Positions 53,118-63,683 of a stretch of DNA of 64,000 nt are shown here, one piece after another. Both the position numbers and the translations under genes were made by a program. Numbering within the stretch: position 1 is the first letter of the stretch; every line of letters begins with the position of its first letter. The notes under the pieces were generated by a model. It had not been told where the DNA came from, did no database searches, and was given only the letters and a program-made list of their open reading frames with translations. This stretch comes from Maribellus maritimus (GTDB lineage: Bacteria > Bacteroidota > Bacteroidia > Bacteroidales > Prolixibacteraceae): positions 62,001 through 126,000 of the forward strand of contig NZ_JAIKLE010000016.1 in assembly GCF_022267315.1 (NCBI RefSeq), written 5' to 3'.

Positions 53118-54168
53118 AATCTGATTGTTTTAACGACGGTATTTTAACAATAAATTCACCATTCTCAGCAATAACTATAACTTGCTGCATTGAAATGAGT
53201 TCATATCTTTTTTTTAAGTTTTTCAAGCCAGTTTGTGTAGACGGTTCAGTTTTGAGCCGCAGATTCAGATTGTTTCTTACAATTATAAAATGATCTTCTG
53301 TTTCTATAACGATCTTCAAAGGAGACTCCGGATTATATTTGTTATGGTTCACCGCATTTTCAACCAGTAGTTGTAAAGTTACCGGTGGTATGTATGTGTT
53401 TTCAATAAAAGACTTTGTGAGCCGGGTTTCAAGAAAAACACCATTGTCGAGCCGGGTTTTGATAAGAAAATAGTAGGAATCCAGAAACTCAAGCTCTTCG
53501 GAAAGTTTAACAAGGTGAAATTCATTTTTTTCAATAATATATCGCAGGGTTTTCGACATTTTCACTATAAAATCGGCTGAAAGATCGGCGTTTTTATACA
53601 CCAGCGAAGAAAGTACACTTAGACTGTTAAACAAAAAATGAGGTTCAATTTGAGCCTTTAAAGCTTTGTATTGCGCCAGTAGATTTTCCTTCTCCAATTC
53701 CTGTGCCTTCAATTTTTCACTTTGAAGATTTCTTTGCGTTTCAAAATAACCGTCGAAACCAAGTATCAATAGATACAAACTCGTTAAAGCCACTGTTAGT
53801 TCCGGATTTAACAATGCTATCCGATTCCAGTTTTCTGCATTTCCGAACAGATAAATATCACCCAGGCGATACAAATGATTTAAAGAAGCTGAAAGAACAA
53901 AGCCCAAAATTCCGTGCAGAGATGTAAGTATAACAATACGATTTACTTCCTTTTTTAGGCGTTTTGTCCAATGATGAAAATAATCATTAAAAAAATCAGC
54001 TATCCACCAAATAAACAATCCATAAGCCAAAAAAAACAGCGTGAACACCAGGCTCCGGATATTTACCTCAAATGGCCCGTGTGGAAATGATTGATCAAAA
54101 CTTTTAATGACTATCTGAATAAGAAAAACCACCCAAAACCGAAGCCAGAATTTTCTTATTCCATTCAT
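53098..54168 (-). CDS. LytS-type sensor histidine kinase (four-helix membrane sensor)
   Basis: 356 residues. Four N-terminal membrane helices are visible in the first ~150 (FWVVFLIQIV, LVFTLFFLAYGLFIWW, LTSLHGILGFVLSASL, LTVALTSLYLLIL). A coiled coil (SEKLKAQELEKENLLAQYKAL) leads to the HisKA_LytS site EPHFLFNSLSVLSSL. The ATP-binding domain includes QLLVENAVNHNKYN. No large periplasmic domain exists, so it senses a membrane-embedded or intracellular signal. The regulator overlaps it by 20 bases. The upstream gene ends 5 bases before it, tying this system to lipid-type enzymes. Confidence 0.92.
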   Translation of the reverse strand: MNGIRKFWLRFWVVFLIQIVIKSFDQSFPHGPFEVNIRSLVFTLFFLAYGLFIWWIADFFNDYFHHWTKRLKKEVNRIVILTSLHGILGFVLSASLNHLYRLGDIYLFGNAENWNRIALLNPELTVALTSLYLLILGFDGYFETQRNLQSEKLKAQELEKENLLAQYKALKAQIEPHFLFNSLSVLSSLVYKNADLSADFIVKMSKTLRYIIEKNEFHLVKLSEELEFLDSYYFLIKTRLDNGVFLETRLTKSFIENTYIPPVTLQLLVENAVNHNKYNPESPLKIVIETEDHFIIVRNNLNLRLKTEPSTQTGLKNLKKRYELISMQQVIVIAENGEFIVKIPSLKQSDYESFTV

Positions 54169-54173
54169 TTAAA

Positions 54174-55163
54174 TTAAAATTTGATATAATTATTTTTTTG
54201 AAACCACAAGATAGCTTTTTCCAATGATTGTTGCAGCGGAATCACTTCAAAATCAATCTCTTTAATTGCTTTTTCTGCTGAATAATAATTCCCGGCACAT
54301 ATCATTTTTGCATTTGTGCTTGTTAGCTGAACCGGAACTTTAAACCATCTTTCAAGCAGGTCGCCCCCATACCCCATTAATTTTAAAAACCATGAAGGGA
54401 CAGGCACCAACAAAGGGTTTTGTTGCGTAATTTTCATAACCGCTTTAAAAAAATCAGCATAAGAAAGATTTTCTCCCGCTAAAAGATAACTCTCTCTGTT
54501 TTTGCCCTTCAGCATTGCATTTACAACACCTCCTGCAACTGATTTTGCATCAACAAAATTTTTTCCACCCGGAGGACAAAATACAAACCGTTTGTTTACA
54601 ACGTGAAAAAAAATTTCTCCGCTGCTGGGTTTTACATCATTTTCGCCTATCAGAAAAGTTGGGTTTACCACTACTGTATCAAGCTCATATTTTTCTGACT
54701 TATTTAAAACCAGTTCCTGCGCTAACAGTTTGCTGTACGCATAACCCGATCTTTTTAGCCACAAAGGAAACGGATTCTTTTCATTTCCCGGGAAAACTTT
54801 TGTGCCATTGCCAAAACAGTTTGCCGTACTTACAAAAACAAAACGCATAATCTTGTATTTCACACAAGCTTCAAACAGAAATTTTGTGCTTTGGACGTTG
54901 GGTTTATAAAAAGCTTCGAGTTGTGATGGAGTTTGCGTAGTCCGGGCAGCAGCATGAATAACATAGTCACAATCCTTTACTGCCTTTTCCACGTCAGTTT
55001 CAATTGTTATCCTCCCGTCAAAAAATTCGCAATTTAATCCTTTCAAGGCATCCAGGTTGCTTCCTTTACGTACCATTGCCCGCACATCAAATTCCCGGTT
55101 AATTAATTCACGAACGATGTGCGACCCCAGCAAACCATTTGCACCGGTAACCAGTACTCTCAT
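54174..55163 (-). CDS. NAD-dependent epimerase/dehydratase (extended SDR)
   Basis: 329 residues. The Rossmann motif is VTGANGLLGSHIV (residues 4-16). The Tyr-x-x-x-Lys pair is in YAYSKLLAQ, with Ser/Thr in FVFVSTANCFGNG. FFHVVNKRFVFCPPGG and LLAGENLSYADFFKAVMKI follow the pattern of 3-beta-hydroxysteroid dehydrogenase-like and HpnA-type enzymes. The substrate is likely a lipid or isoprenoid alcohol, but this is an inference from the family and the neighbours. Its start overlaps the stop of the upstream SDR (ATGA). Confidence 0.9.
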   Translation of the reverse strand: MRVLVTGANGLLGSHIVRELINREFDVRAMVRKGSNLDALKGLNCEFFDGRITIETDVEKAVKDCDYVIHAAARTTQTPSQLEAFYKPNVQSTKFLFEACVKYKIMRFVFVSTANCFGNGTKVFPGNEKNPFPLWLKRSGYAYSKLLAQELVLNKSEKYELDTVVVNPTFLIGENDVKPSSGEIFFHVVNKRFVFCPPGGKNFVDAKSVAGGVVNAMLKGKNRESYLLAGENLSYADFFKAVMKITQQNPLLVPVPSWFLKLMGYGGDLLERWFKVPVQLTSTNAKMICAGNYYSAEKAIKEIDFEVIPLQQSLEKAILWFQKNNYIKF

Positions 55164-55978
55164 TTACATGCTCCTCCCGCAATTTGGTTTGAAGCGTTTA
55201 TTTCTCTTTGAAGAGAAGATCTCATTATTCTGAGTCTCATCCACACCGGCACTATTTTGAAAACAAGCCAGCTCAATTTGTTCATAAATCCAGGGATAAT
55301 CAGCACATCACCTTTTAAAAGTTTGCGCATACATATTTTGGCCACCAGCCGGGTTTCAAGCGTTGTACTCCGAATTAAGCGACTGTGACTTTCAATCCGC
55401 TGTGTAACTTCAGCATTTGTCCTCATCCCCCCGGGGTGGGCAACACTCACGACCACTCCTGTTCCTCTCAGTTCAGCTCCCAATCCACGTGAAAATGAAT
55501 ATACAAATGCCTTTGAAGCCGGATAAACGGTTTTAAACGGCATAGGCCCAAAAGAAGCCATACTCGCAATATTCAGAATATACGCTCTGGATTGTCTTCT
55601 CAAAACGGGGAGAAGCAGGTGTGTCAACAAAACCAAGGCCCGCATATTCAATAATACAATCTGATCAATATATTCGGTTTTAGCTTCCAAGAACGATTTT
55701 GTACCGCCCACACCGGCATTATTTATTAAAATTTCAATTTCAAAATCACCAATATTTTGTACAAACTGTTCAACTGCCCCAAACTCAGTCAGGTCAGTTT
55801 CAAATGTTTTCACCTGAATATTAAACTGTAAAGACAGCTTTAGTCCGAAACGTTTAATGCTCTCGCCGGGCAGAGCCGTTAAAATCAGGTTTCTGCTCCT
55901 ACCTGCACATTCCAAAGCCAGCTCTTTTCCCAAACCTGCGCTGGCGCCGGTAATCAGTGTATATTTTTCAATGTTCAT
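55160..55978 (-). CDS. Classical short-chain dehydrogenase/reductase
   Basis: 272 residues. The cofactor motif TGASAGLGKELA is at residues 10-21, NNAG appears in ILINNAGVGG, and the catalytic Ser and Tyr-x-x-x-Lys are in LNIASMASFG and VYPASKAFVYS. A C-terminal hydrophobic segment (LSWLVFKIVPVWMRL) suggests membrane association. Such enzymes reduce ketones or aldehydes with NAD(P)H. The substrate is not recognisable. It overlaps the DUF2062 gene by 11 bases upstream and the epimerase gene by 4 bases (ATGA) downstream. Confidence 0.92.
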   Translation of the reverse strand: MNIEKYTLITGASAGLGKELALECAGRSRNLILTALPGESIKRFGLKLSLQFNIQVKTFETDLTEFGAVEQFVQNIGDFEIEILINNAGVGGTKSFLEAKTEYIDQIVLLNMRALVLLTHLLLPVLRRQSRAYILNIASMASFGPMPFKTVYPASKAFVYSFSRGLGAELRGTGVVVSVAHPGGMRTNAEVTQRIESHSRLIRSTTLETRLVAKICMRKLLKGDVLIIPGFMNKLSWLVFKIVPVWMRLRIMRSSLQREINASNQIAGGACK

Positions 55979-56426
55979 CAGGGGATTTTATTTTTCGGGT
56001 TAACAGAATTAGAGAAATATAATATCCAAGAATCATCGCAAGAATTCCGGTGATAAATCCTCCCAGCAACAATGACAGAAATACATCAGAACCAGCCTCA
56101 ATAATAGTCCTGGCGAAACCAAGCCCAATCTTTTCCGGTATTTGAAATGCTGATTCTATTCCAAGAATCTTTTTGCCGAGCCAGTAATTAAACGCAAAAA
56201 CAAAAACTCCGGTTGCCAGATTTGTATTAAAAACCCCGGCAATGGCAGCGGTTTTGTTCAAGCGGAAAAAAGAAGCCAGTGTCGCAGAAATTATCATTTG
56301 AAACCCCGGGAAAGGCAACATCCCCACAAACGAACCAAGAGCAAATCCTTTGGCAACCACTTTGGGTTCACCTTTTAAAGAGAACAGCCGTTTTACACCA
56401 TTCCGTTTTACATTTTCTGTTTTCAT
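55968..56426 (-). CDS. DUF2062 membrane protein
   Basis: 152 residues with a polar N-terminus and about four membrane helices. The DUF2062 signature is GFALGSFVGMLPFPGFQMIISATLASFFRLN and NTNLATGVFVFAFNYWLGKKI. Members are small inner-membrane proteins, sometimes next to glycosyltransferase or lipid genes, without a proven role. The stop codon of the upstream START gene overlaps its start (ATGA), implying a translationally coupled operon. Confidence 0.88.
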   Translation of the reverse strand: MKTENVKRNGVKRLFSLKGEPKVVAKGFALGSFVGMLPFPGFQMIISATLASFFRLNKTAAIAGVFNTNLATGVFVFAFNYWLGKKILGIESAFQIPEKIGLGFARTIIEAGSDVFLSLLLGGFITGILAMILGYYISLILLTRKIKSPDEH

Positions 56427-57058
56427 TTTGCTTCGGCCAGTAGTTTTAACTCGTGGAAAGAATCAATAAATAGTTTCCGGATAACCGGATCCTGGATAAA
56501 CCGGGGGAAAACCCGTTTGACATAAGAAACGACTCGATAATCGACGTCAGTAGTTCCACTTTTGTTTGTGCGGAATTTCCATTCACCAATGTAATTCTGC
56601 ACCCGCTCAACACCATCTTTTTTTGCAAAAAAGTCGGGCTCTGAATAGACTGAGATAGTTGTTTCATCACTGAAAGTGCAAACCAAATATCTGGTTACCA
56701 AATCTTTTTGTTTAAAGGGCCACGGATAATCCATTAAAGTGTAGGTTACCCAACTGTTTTCATCCAATTTTTTTATTTCACACTTTTTAATTCCCACCGC
56801 CCAGAAATAATAATTTTCAACTTCGGAGAATTGAGGAAGAATCTCAGTCACATCTGCTTTAATCTTAAATTTGGCTCTCATCTTCCGTGTTTTTACCGTG
56901 TCGTTTACTATCCAACGATAATAAATGGAAACGTCATTGCTTTCCCTGGCGAGCTCCCATTGTCCTGTTTCGTTTGTTTTATTCTCTTTTGCGTTGGTAT
57001 AAACAGACAGAACAATGCATAGAAAGAGCATAAAAAATCCTGCTTTCTGTTTAATCAT
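56423..57058 (-). CDS. Exported START-domain lipid-binding protein
   Basis: 211 residues. A signal peptide (FFMLFLCIVLSVYTNA) precedes a single START domain (QWELARESNDVSIYYRWI, YFWAVGIKKCEIKKLDENSWV, DYPWPFKQKDLVTRYL, YIGEWKFRTNKSGTTDVDYRVV). START domains form a hydrophobic cup that binds one lipid or sterol-like molecule. As the first gene of the operon it may carry the substrate used by the SDR and epimerase. A TACTTTAG box near 57083-57090 is a weak promoter candidate. Confidence 0.9.
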   Translation of the reverse strand: MIKQKAGFFMLFLCIVLSVYTNAKENKTNETGQWELARESNDVSIYYRWIVNDTVKTRKMRAKFKIKADVTEILPQFSEVENYYFWAVGIKKCEIKKLDENSWVTYTLMDYPWPFKQKDLVTRYLVCTFSDETTISVYSEPDFFAKKDGVERVQNYIGEWKFRTNKSGTTDVDYRVVSYVKRVFPRFIQDPVIRKLFIDSFHELKLLAEAK

Positions 57059-57250
57059 CTTTTACTGTTTTCTGTTTTCACGACTAAAGTATTGTGCATT
57101 GCAGGTCTGGAAAAAGGATTTCCTGTGAACCGGCAAATTCCTTTTTAAATTGTATAAAAAGACAACTGAAACGTTTTTGTACTTTTTAAGTAAAGACAGA
57201 GAATCAGAATGATAGTGCGTTAAGAGGTGTTAAAAAATCAAAAAGGAAAA

Positions 57251-58237
57251 TTAGTAATTCTCTTTTATCCACCGAACTGTCTCCTGCACTTCTATTTGAT
57301 TCATACAATTAAAATGCTTTTTGGGACATTTATCAAACCCTAGTTTTGAGCAGGGCCTGCACTTTAAATCTTTAACTTCGATAATCTTAGAATCGGGGTG
57401 AGCCTGGTAAGGATACATACCAAATTCGGGAACGGTATTTCCCCAAAATGATAATACTTTCTTTTTAAAAGCAGTGGCAATATGCATCAGCCCGGTATCG
57501 TTTGCAAGAACCAGTTTGGCAGCACGAACCAACGATGCAGATTCATTCAAACTTAATTTTCCGACGAGATTTAATACGTTTTCCCCGGTTTCTGAATCCA
57601 CTTCGGCTGCCGTGTGAATTTCGTTCTGACCACCAAGGAGAATTATCGGTAAATCAACGGCATTGCAAATTTCTATTATTTTGGAAACAGGAAGCCTCTT
57701 TGTAAAATAAGTGCCTGCAATTACAAAAACCAAAAAACTCTGTTGAAAAAACTTTGGTAGCTTGTTTTTGTCAAACTGCTCTTTTTCAGGAATAAAAAAA
57801 TCAAGCCCCTGTTGGTCATTCTGCACATCAAAAACCGAAACTGTATCCAAATACCGATCAACGATATGCTTCTCGGGCAAACGGTTGATTTTAAACTGAA
57901 TCATCAAAAACTTCTTAAAATTGAGTTTCTCAAAGGAAAAAGCAGGCAGTTTTAAACGACTTTTTATCCGGTTACTTCTAAAATTCTGGTGAAGATCAAT
58001 AATATAATCCAGTTGCTCTTTTTCAAGCTCATCCAGCAATTCATTGATGTTTTCCTTCAACACATGAACTTTGTCGATAAATGGATTTGAGCGAACGATA
58101 GAAGCGTGTTTATTTTTGGTAACATAATGAATTTCTGCATTATCTACCTGCTGTTTTAGGCCCCGAATTACTGGTGTTGTTAAAACAATGTCGCCAATTG
58201 AACTAAATCGTATGATAAGGTATTTAATTTTCCCCAT
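57251..58237 (-). CDS. Family 9 glycosyltransferase (heptosyltransferase-like)
   Basis: 328 residues. The N-terminal motif RFSSIGDIVLTTPVIRGLK and the donor-binding NDTGLMHIATAF near residue 260 are typical of ADP-heptose:LPS heptosyltransferases (GT9). The C-terminal Cys-rich end (CRPCSKLGFDKCPKKHFNCM) is also seen in many Bacteroidota members. It adds a sugar to the LPS core at the cytoplasmic face. It begins directly beside the atpC terminator and ends without a clear terminator. Confidence 0.92.
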   Translation of the reverse strand: MGKIKYLIIRFSSIGDIVLTTPVIRGLKQQVDNAEIHYVTKNKHASIVRSNPFIDKVHVLKENINELLDELEKEQLDYIIDLHQNFRSNRIKSRLKLPAFSFEKLNFKKFLMIQFKINRLPEKHIVDRYLDTVSVFDVQNDQQGLDFFIPEKEQFDKNKLPKFFQQSFLVFVIAGTYFTKRLPVSKIIEICNAVDLPIILLGGQNEIHTAAEVDSETGENVLNLVGKLSLNESASLVRAAKLVLANDTGLMHIATAFKKKVLSFWGNTVPEFGMYPYQAHPDSKIIEVKDLKCRPCSKLGFDKCPKKHFNCMNQIEVQETVRWIKENY

Positions 58238-58273
58238 AAAATAAAAAACCCCGAAGATTAGATTCTTCAGGGT
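58238..58273 (-). terminator. Intrinsic terminator of atpDC
   Basis: On the minus strand ACCCTGAAGA pairs with TCTTCGGGGT (one mismatch) around a 6-base loop, followed by T6-A-T4. It ends at the first base before the glycosyltransferase ATG (58237), so that gene likely depends on readthrough or an embedded promoter. Confidence 0.8.
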
Positions 58274-58296
58274 AATATAGTAATTTTTACTTTCTT

Positions 58297-58539
58297 TTAA
58301 ACCGATTCCACCAACACAATGATTTTATTTGCCTTGTTTTCTACTACTCCACCATCGACTTCAAAGAGCTGCTCTTTTCCATTTTCCTCAACCACTTTTA
58401 GGGTTCCCTTTTCCAAAGTTGAAATAATGGGTGCGTGATTTTTTAGGATTTCGAAACCTCCTTTACTTCCTGGAAGTTGAACGAGTTTTACCTCTCCTTC
58501 AAAAACCTTTTTATCGGGTGTAATAATTTCAATAAACAT
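58297..58539 (-). CDS. atpC: ATP synthase epsilon subunit
   Basis: 80 residues from the ATG at 58539 (MFIEIITPDKKVF); a TTG 9 bases upstream is in frame but unlikely. Only the N-terminal beta-barrel domain is present (GGFEILKNHAPIISTLEKGTLKVVE; VDGGVVENKANKIIVL). The C-terminal two-helix inhibitory domain of longer epsilon subunits is missing, as is usual in Bacteroidota. It sits in the F1 rotor and follows atpD by 17 bases. Confidence 0.95.
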   Translation of the reverse strand: MFIEIITPDKKVFEGEVKLVQLPGSKGGFEILKNHAPIISTLEKGTLKVVEENGKEQLFEVDGGVVENKANKIIVLVESV

Positions 58540-58556
58540 GTTTATCAAATTCAGGA

Positions 58557-60062
<1,506 letters not shown>

Positions 60063-60115
60063 TTATGTTTAGATTTTATATCGGTTTTTTAACTATCAGT
60101 TTTTTCACTGCCCAA

Positions 60116-60145
60116 CAAATTTAGTATTGTTTTGCTTTTTTACAA
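60116..60145 (-). promoter_or_regulatory. Bacteroidota sigma-ABfr-type promoter of atpDC
   Basis: On the minus strand TTG (60145-60143) is followed after exactly 19 bases by TAAATTTG (60123-60116), a near-perfect match to the TTTG-N19-TAnnTTTG rule. Transcription should start about 45 bases before atpD. A second TAAATTTG at 60175-60168 may be a tandem promoter. Confidence 0.75.
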
Positions 60146-60181
60146 CGAAAAGCCCTTTTTTTTGGGGCAAATTTAACGTTG

Positions 60182-61165
60182 TTAAAAAACACGTTGGAGC
60201 ATTTTATTACTCAGGCTTTTAAGCGGAATTTTAAGATCCTCAGACACTTTAAGCTCATCCAAAATTTCAAGCGAATGCAGATAAAATGAATCTATTTTTT
60301 TCTGAATTTGTTGCTGAACACCAATCTGATTATAAATAGCTATAACTTCCTGTACTTTTTCCCCGGGGACAAAATCCTCTTTTTTTATCCAATAGTGAAG
60401 TCTCTCTGATTGTTCCGAATTTGCCATCTCAATAGCTTTTATCAGCAGGAAGGTCTTTTTATTGGCCAGGATATCACCCCCTATTTTTTTTCCAAAGGTC
60501 TCCTGGGTTCCAAACGTATCCAGCATATCGTCCTGTAGTTGAAAAGCCAGGCCTAAATTAATCCCAAAGTCATACAGTTTGTTAGCCATCTCCTCCGGAG
60601 CATCAGCCAGCAACGCACCTGTTTTTAGACTACAGGCCAGTAAAACTGCCGTTTTTAACCGTATCATTTCCAGATATTCTTCTTCAGTAACATCCAGACG
60701 AGTTTCAAAATCCATATCAAACTGCTGTCCTTCACAAACCTCAAGTGCTGTTTTTGAGAATAAACGGGCAACATCAATAATTCTAACTGATTCAATTTCG
60801 AGCAGGTATTCATAGGCTAAAAAGGACATGGCGTCGCCCGATAAAATAGCGCTGTTTTCGTTGAATTTTTTATGAACTGTGGGCCTGTTTCTTCGCACAT
60901 CGGCTTTGTCCATAATATCGTCGTGTAAAAGCGTAAAATTATGAAAGACCTCAATTCCCAGAGCAGCCGGGATTGCCTTTGAAACATCTTCAGAAAATAA
61001 ATTGTAACTGAGCAAAACCAAAACCGGCCGCAGACGCTTACCACCCATTTCAAGCGTGTAATCAACAGGTTCGTACAGTTTCAACGGTTCTTTCTTCCTG
61101 AGTTCCTGCGTGCGTTTCTGAATTTCGGTATTTATTTTCTCAAGTAACTCTTCAAATGTAAACAT
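60182..61165 (-). CDS. Polyprenyl diphosphate synthase
   Basis: 327 residues, all-helical trans-prenyltransferase. The first Asp-rich motif is DDIMDKADVRRNRPT (about 84-98), preceded by GGKRLRP. The second is LQDDMLDTFG with GKKIGGDIL. It condenses isopentenyl diphosphate with allylic diphosphates. Residues ahead of the first motif suggest a long-chain product such as the menaquinone side chain, but product length is an inference. It lies 5 bases after the MMPL-type transporter gene and probably shares its transcript. Confidence 0.92.
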   Translation of the reverse strand: MFTFEELLEKINTEIQKRTQELRKKEPLKLYEPVDYTLEMGGKRLRPVLVLLSYNLFSEDVSKAIPAALGIEVFHNFTLLHDDIMDKADVRRNRPTVHKKFNENSAILSGDAMSFLAYEYLLEIESVRIIDVARLFSKTALEVCEGQQFDMDFETRLDVTEEEYLEMIRLKTAVLLACSLKTGALLADAPEEMANKLYDFGINLGLAFQLQDDMLDTFGTQETFGKKIGGDILANKKTFLLIKAIEMANSEQSERLHYWIKKEDFVPGEKVQEVIAIYNQIGVQQQIQKKIDSFYLHSLEILDELKVSEDLKIPLKSLSNKMLQRVF

Positions 61166-61170
61166 ACCTG

Positions 61171-63570
61171 CTACTTCTTATTTTCTTCTTCTTTGTACGA
61201 TATCTCCAAGTCCTCCAATTCAATATCTTCTTCCTCGTCGTAAATATGTAATAACGGTTCTTTAAACGATTTGGTTGTAGTTATTCTTTCTAAACTCGCC
61301 AGAAGCGAAGGCAGTAAAATTAAATTAGATGTAACCGCTACCAGCAAAGCAATGGAAACCAGAACACCCAATGCAACAGTCCCTCCAAAACTGGAAAGCG
61401 AAAAAATTCCAAACCCAAAAAACAACACAACCGAAGTATAAAGCATGCTCACTCCCGTTTCTTTCAAAGCCAAAACAACAGACTTTCCGATATCCCAGCC
61501 GGTTACATTTAACTCCTGCCTGTATTTGGCCAAAAAATGAATGGTGTTGTCTACCGAAATACCAAAAGCAATACTAAATACCAAAATAGTGGAGGCTTTT
61601 ATGGGAATATCGGCATAACCCATTATTGCCGCGGTAAAAACCAGCGGAATTACATTTGGAATAAGCGACATAATTACCATTCTCCACGAAGAAAACATAA
61701 TGGCCATAAAACCCGAAATCAGAAAAATTGCCAGCGCCAAACTCTGAAACAAATTTTTCAAAAGATACTGTGTCCCTTTGAAGGAAGTCACACTTGAACC
61801 GGTTACAACAACATCGTAATTATCGGACGTAAATATTGAATCAATATCCGACTTAAAATCAGCATACAATTCTTCCATCCGTTTGGTTCCAACATCTTTC
61901 ATGCGGATGCTTACCCGCGTAATCTGCTGTGTGCTGTCCATAAACGAGTGCAGCAGGGTTGCATTTTCCTCGCCGGTTTGAGCGTATTGAAGAATAAAGT
62001 TTTTCTCGCGGTTATTGGGCAAACTGTAATAGTTTTCACGACCATTATAAAAACCCTGTTTTGCAAATTTCAGCAAATTCAACAATGAAAGCGAAGATGA
62101 AAGCTCGGGATATTCAGCAAGTCGTGTTTCCAACTGATCGATCTTTCTAAAAGTTGTCATCTGCATCACTCCTTTGGGCTTTTTTGTATCTATCATAATT
62201 TCCAGCGGCATCAGCCCGTCGAAATTACTTTCAAAAAATTTCAGGTCTATATATATCGGATCATCTTTAGGAATATCGTCAACCATGTAACCAGAAGTTT
62301 TCATCAAAGAAATGCCATAAAATCCGGCGGCAAGAATTATTGTTGTAGCTATGTACACAATTTTCCGACGATTTTGAGTAATGTTTATCAGCTGCGCAAT
62401 TATCTTTGATATAAACTTATTATCCAGATGCTTAACATGCTTTGACGAAGGCGGCTCAATAAAACTGAAAATAATTGGGATCAATAATAAGGAAAGAACA
62501 AAAAGCCCCATGATATTTAAAGAGGCGATAATTCCGAACTCCTTCAACAAATTACTTTTTACGATAACAAAAGTAGCAAAACCGGAAGCTGTTGTCAGGT
62601 TCGTTAAAAATGTTGCATTCCCTATTTTTATAATTACCCGTTGAAGCGCCTTTACCTTGTTCCCGTGGCTTACAAACTCATGGTGAAACTTATTCAACAT
62701 GTAAATACTGTTGGGAATACCAATCACAATCAGCAGCGGAGGAATCATTCCGGTAAGTAAGGTTATTTTAAAACCAAACAGCGCCAACATTCCCATCGAC
62801 CAAACCACACCAATTAAGACAATAAGTACCGGAAAAAATACCGCTTTGAAAGAGCGGAAAAATATAAATAAAACGATGATACAAATAGCCAGCGCAAGAA
62901 CGCTAAAAAAATACAGCTCCTTTTTAATTTGAATGGAATTAACCACACGAATGTATGGCAAACCGGAATAGTGTAATTTTATGTCTTCATCTTTTTCAAA
63001 CTGACGACTGACTTTTTGAATGGAACGGATGAGTTTTTCCCGTTCCTTTGACTTCATCTTTTCTTTGTTTACAGTGATTGCAAGCAGATAAGCACCCGTT
63101 TCCTTATTGTAAAGAAGCCGGTCGTAAAAAGGTAAACTTCGCAAAATTGTGGCATATTCATCCAGCTCTTTTTGCGATTGCAGTGTGTCGGGAAATACCT
63201 TAACAACCTCAAACTGTTTCTTTTCAGTATCCTTTACAAGATTGTAGGAATTTGCAACCGAAATCAGGTTTTCCACGCCATCAATTGCAGAAAGTTCGGC
63301 GCACAACCTTTGCCAGCGATGAAAATGGGCAAGATGAAAAAAATTGGAATCTTGTGTTCCGATGACAATCAGATTTCCTTCTTCTCCAAAAACTTCAACA
63401 AAATTTTGATAGTCCTTGTACGCCTGATCCTTTTTGGGAAGCAATGACGAATATTCGTACGACATTTCAACCTTTTGTGCATGATAACCCAAAAAGCCGG
63501 TAATTAAAGCCAAAACGATAAGCAATAAAATTTTATTCCGAAGGATAATGCTGGAAACCCTAAGCCACAT
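61171..63570 (-). CDS. RND-superfamily (MMPL-type) exporter
   Basis: 799 residues in two homologous halves. Each half has one leading membrane helix, a large periplasmic loop and a bundle of five helices. Visible helices include ILLLIVLALITGFLGYHA, FSVLALAICIIVLFIFFRSF and LALAIFLISGFMAIMFSSW. The motif FSIAFGISVDNTIHFLAKYRQE in the second half is typical of MMPL/RND lipid exporters, and GMIPPLLIVIGIPNSIYMLNKFHHE is its first-half counterpart. The C-terminal tail is very acidic (DEEEDIELEDLE). Family members export hopanoids or lipids. The linked prenyl synthase suggests, but does not prove, an isoprenoid-type substrate. Confidence 0.9.
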   Translation of the reverse strand: MWLRVSSIILRNKILLLIVLALITGFLGYHAQKVEMSYEYSSLLPKKDQAYKDYQNFVEVFGEEGNLIVIGTQDSNFFHLAHFHRWQRLCAELSAIDGVENLISVANSYNLVKDTEKKQFEVVKVFPDTLQSQKELDEYATILRSLPFYDRLLYNKETGAYLLAITVNKEKMKSKEREKLIRSIQKVSRQFEKDEDIKLHYSGLPYIRVVNSIQIKKELYFFSVLALAICIIVLFIFFRSFKAVFFPVLIVLIGVVWSMGMLALFGFKITLLTGMIPPLLIVIGIPNSIYMLNKFHHEFVSHGNKVKALQRVIIKIGNATFLTNLTTASGFATFVIVKSNLLKEFGIIASLNIMGLFVLSLLLIPIIFSFIEPPSSKHVKHLDNKFISKIIAQLINITQNRRKIVYIATTIILAAGFYGISLMKTSGYMVDDIPKDDPIYIDLKFFESNFDGLMPLEIMIDTKKPKGVMQMTTFRKIDQLETRLAEYPELSSSLSLLNLLKFAKQGFYNGRENYYSLPNNREKNFILQYAQTGEENATLLHSFMDSTQQITRVSIRMKDVGTKRMEELYADFKSDIDSIFTSDNYDVVVTGSSVTSFKGTQYLLKNLFQSLALAIFLISGFMAIMFSSWRMVIMSLIPNVIPLVFTAAIMGYADIPIKASTILVFSIAFGISVDNTIHFLAKYRQELNVTGWDIGKSVVLALKETGVSMLYTSVVLFFGFGIFSLSSFGGTVALGVLVSIALLVAVTSNLILLPSLLASLERITTTKSFKEPLLHIYDEEEDIELEDLEISYKEEENKK

Positions 63571-63683
63571 ACGATCTCATGTAAATAAACAATTTGGCGA
63601 AAATAAGACAATTATTCGGATTAATAAAAAGAGATTCCCTGCAATCACGGAAACTTAAATTAACCTCAAATTTTTCTGAAATA

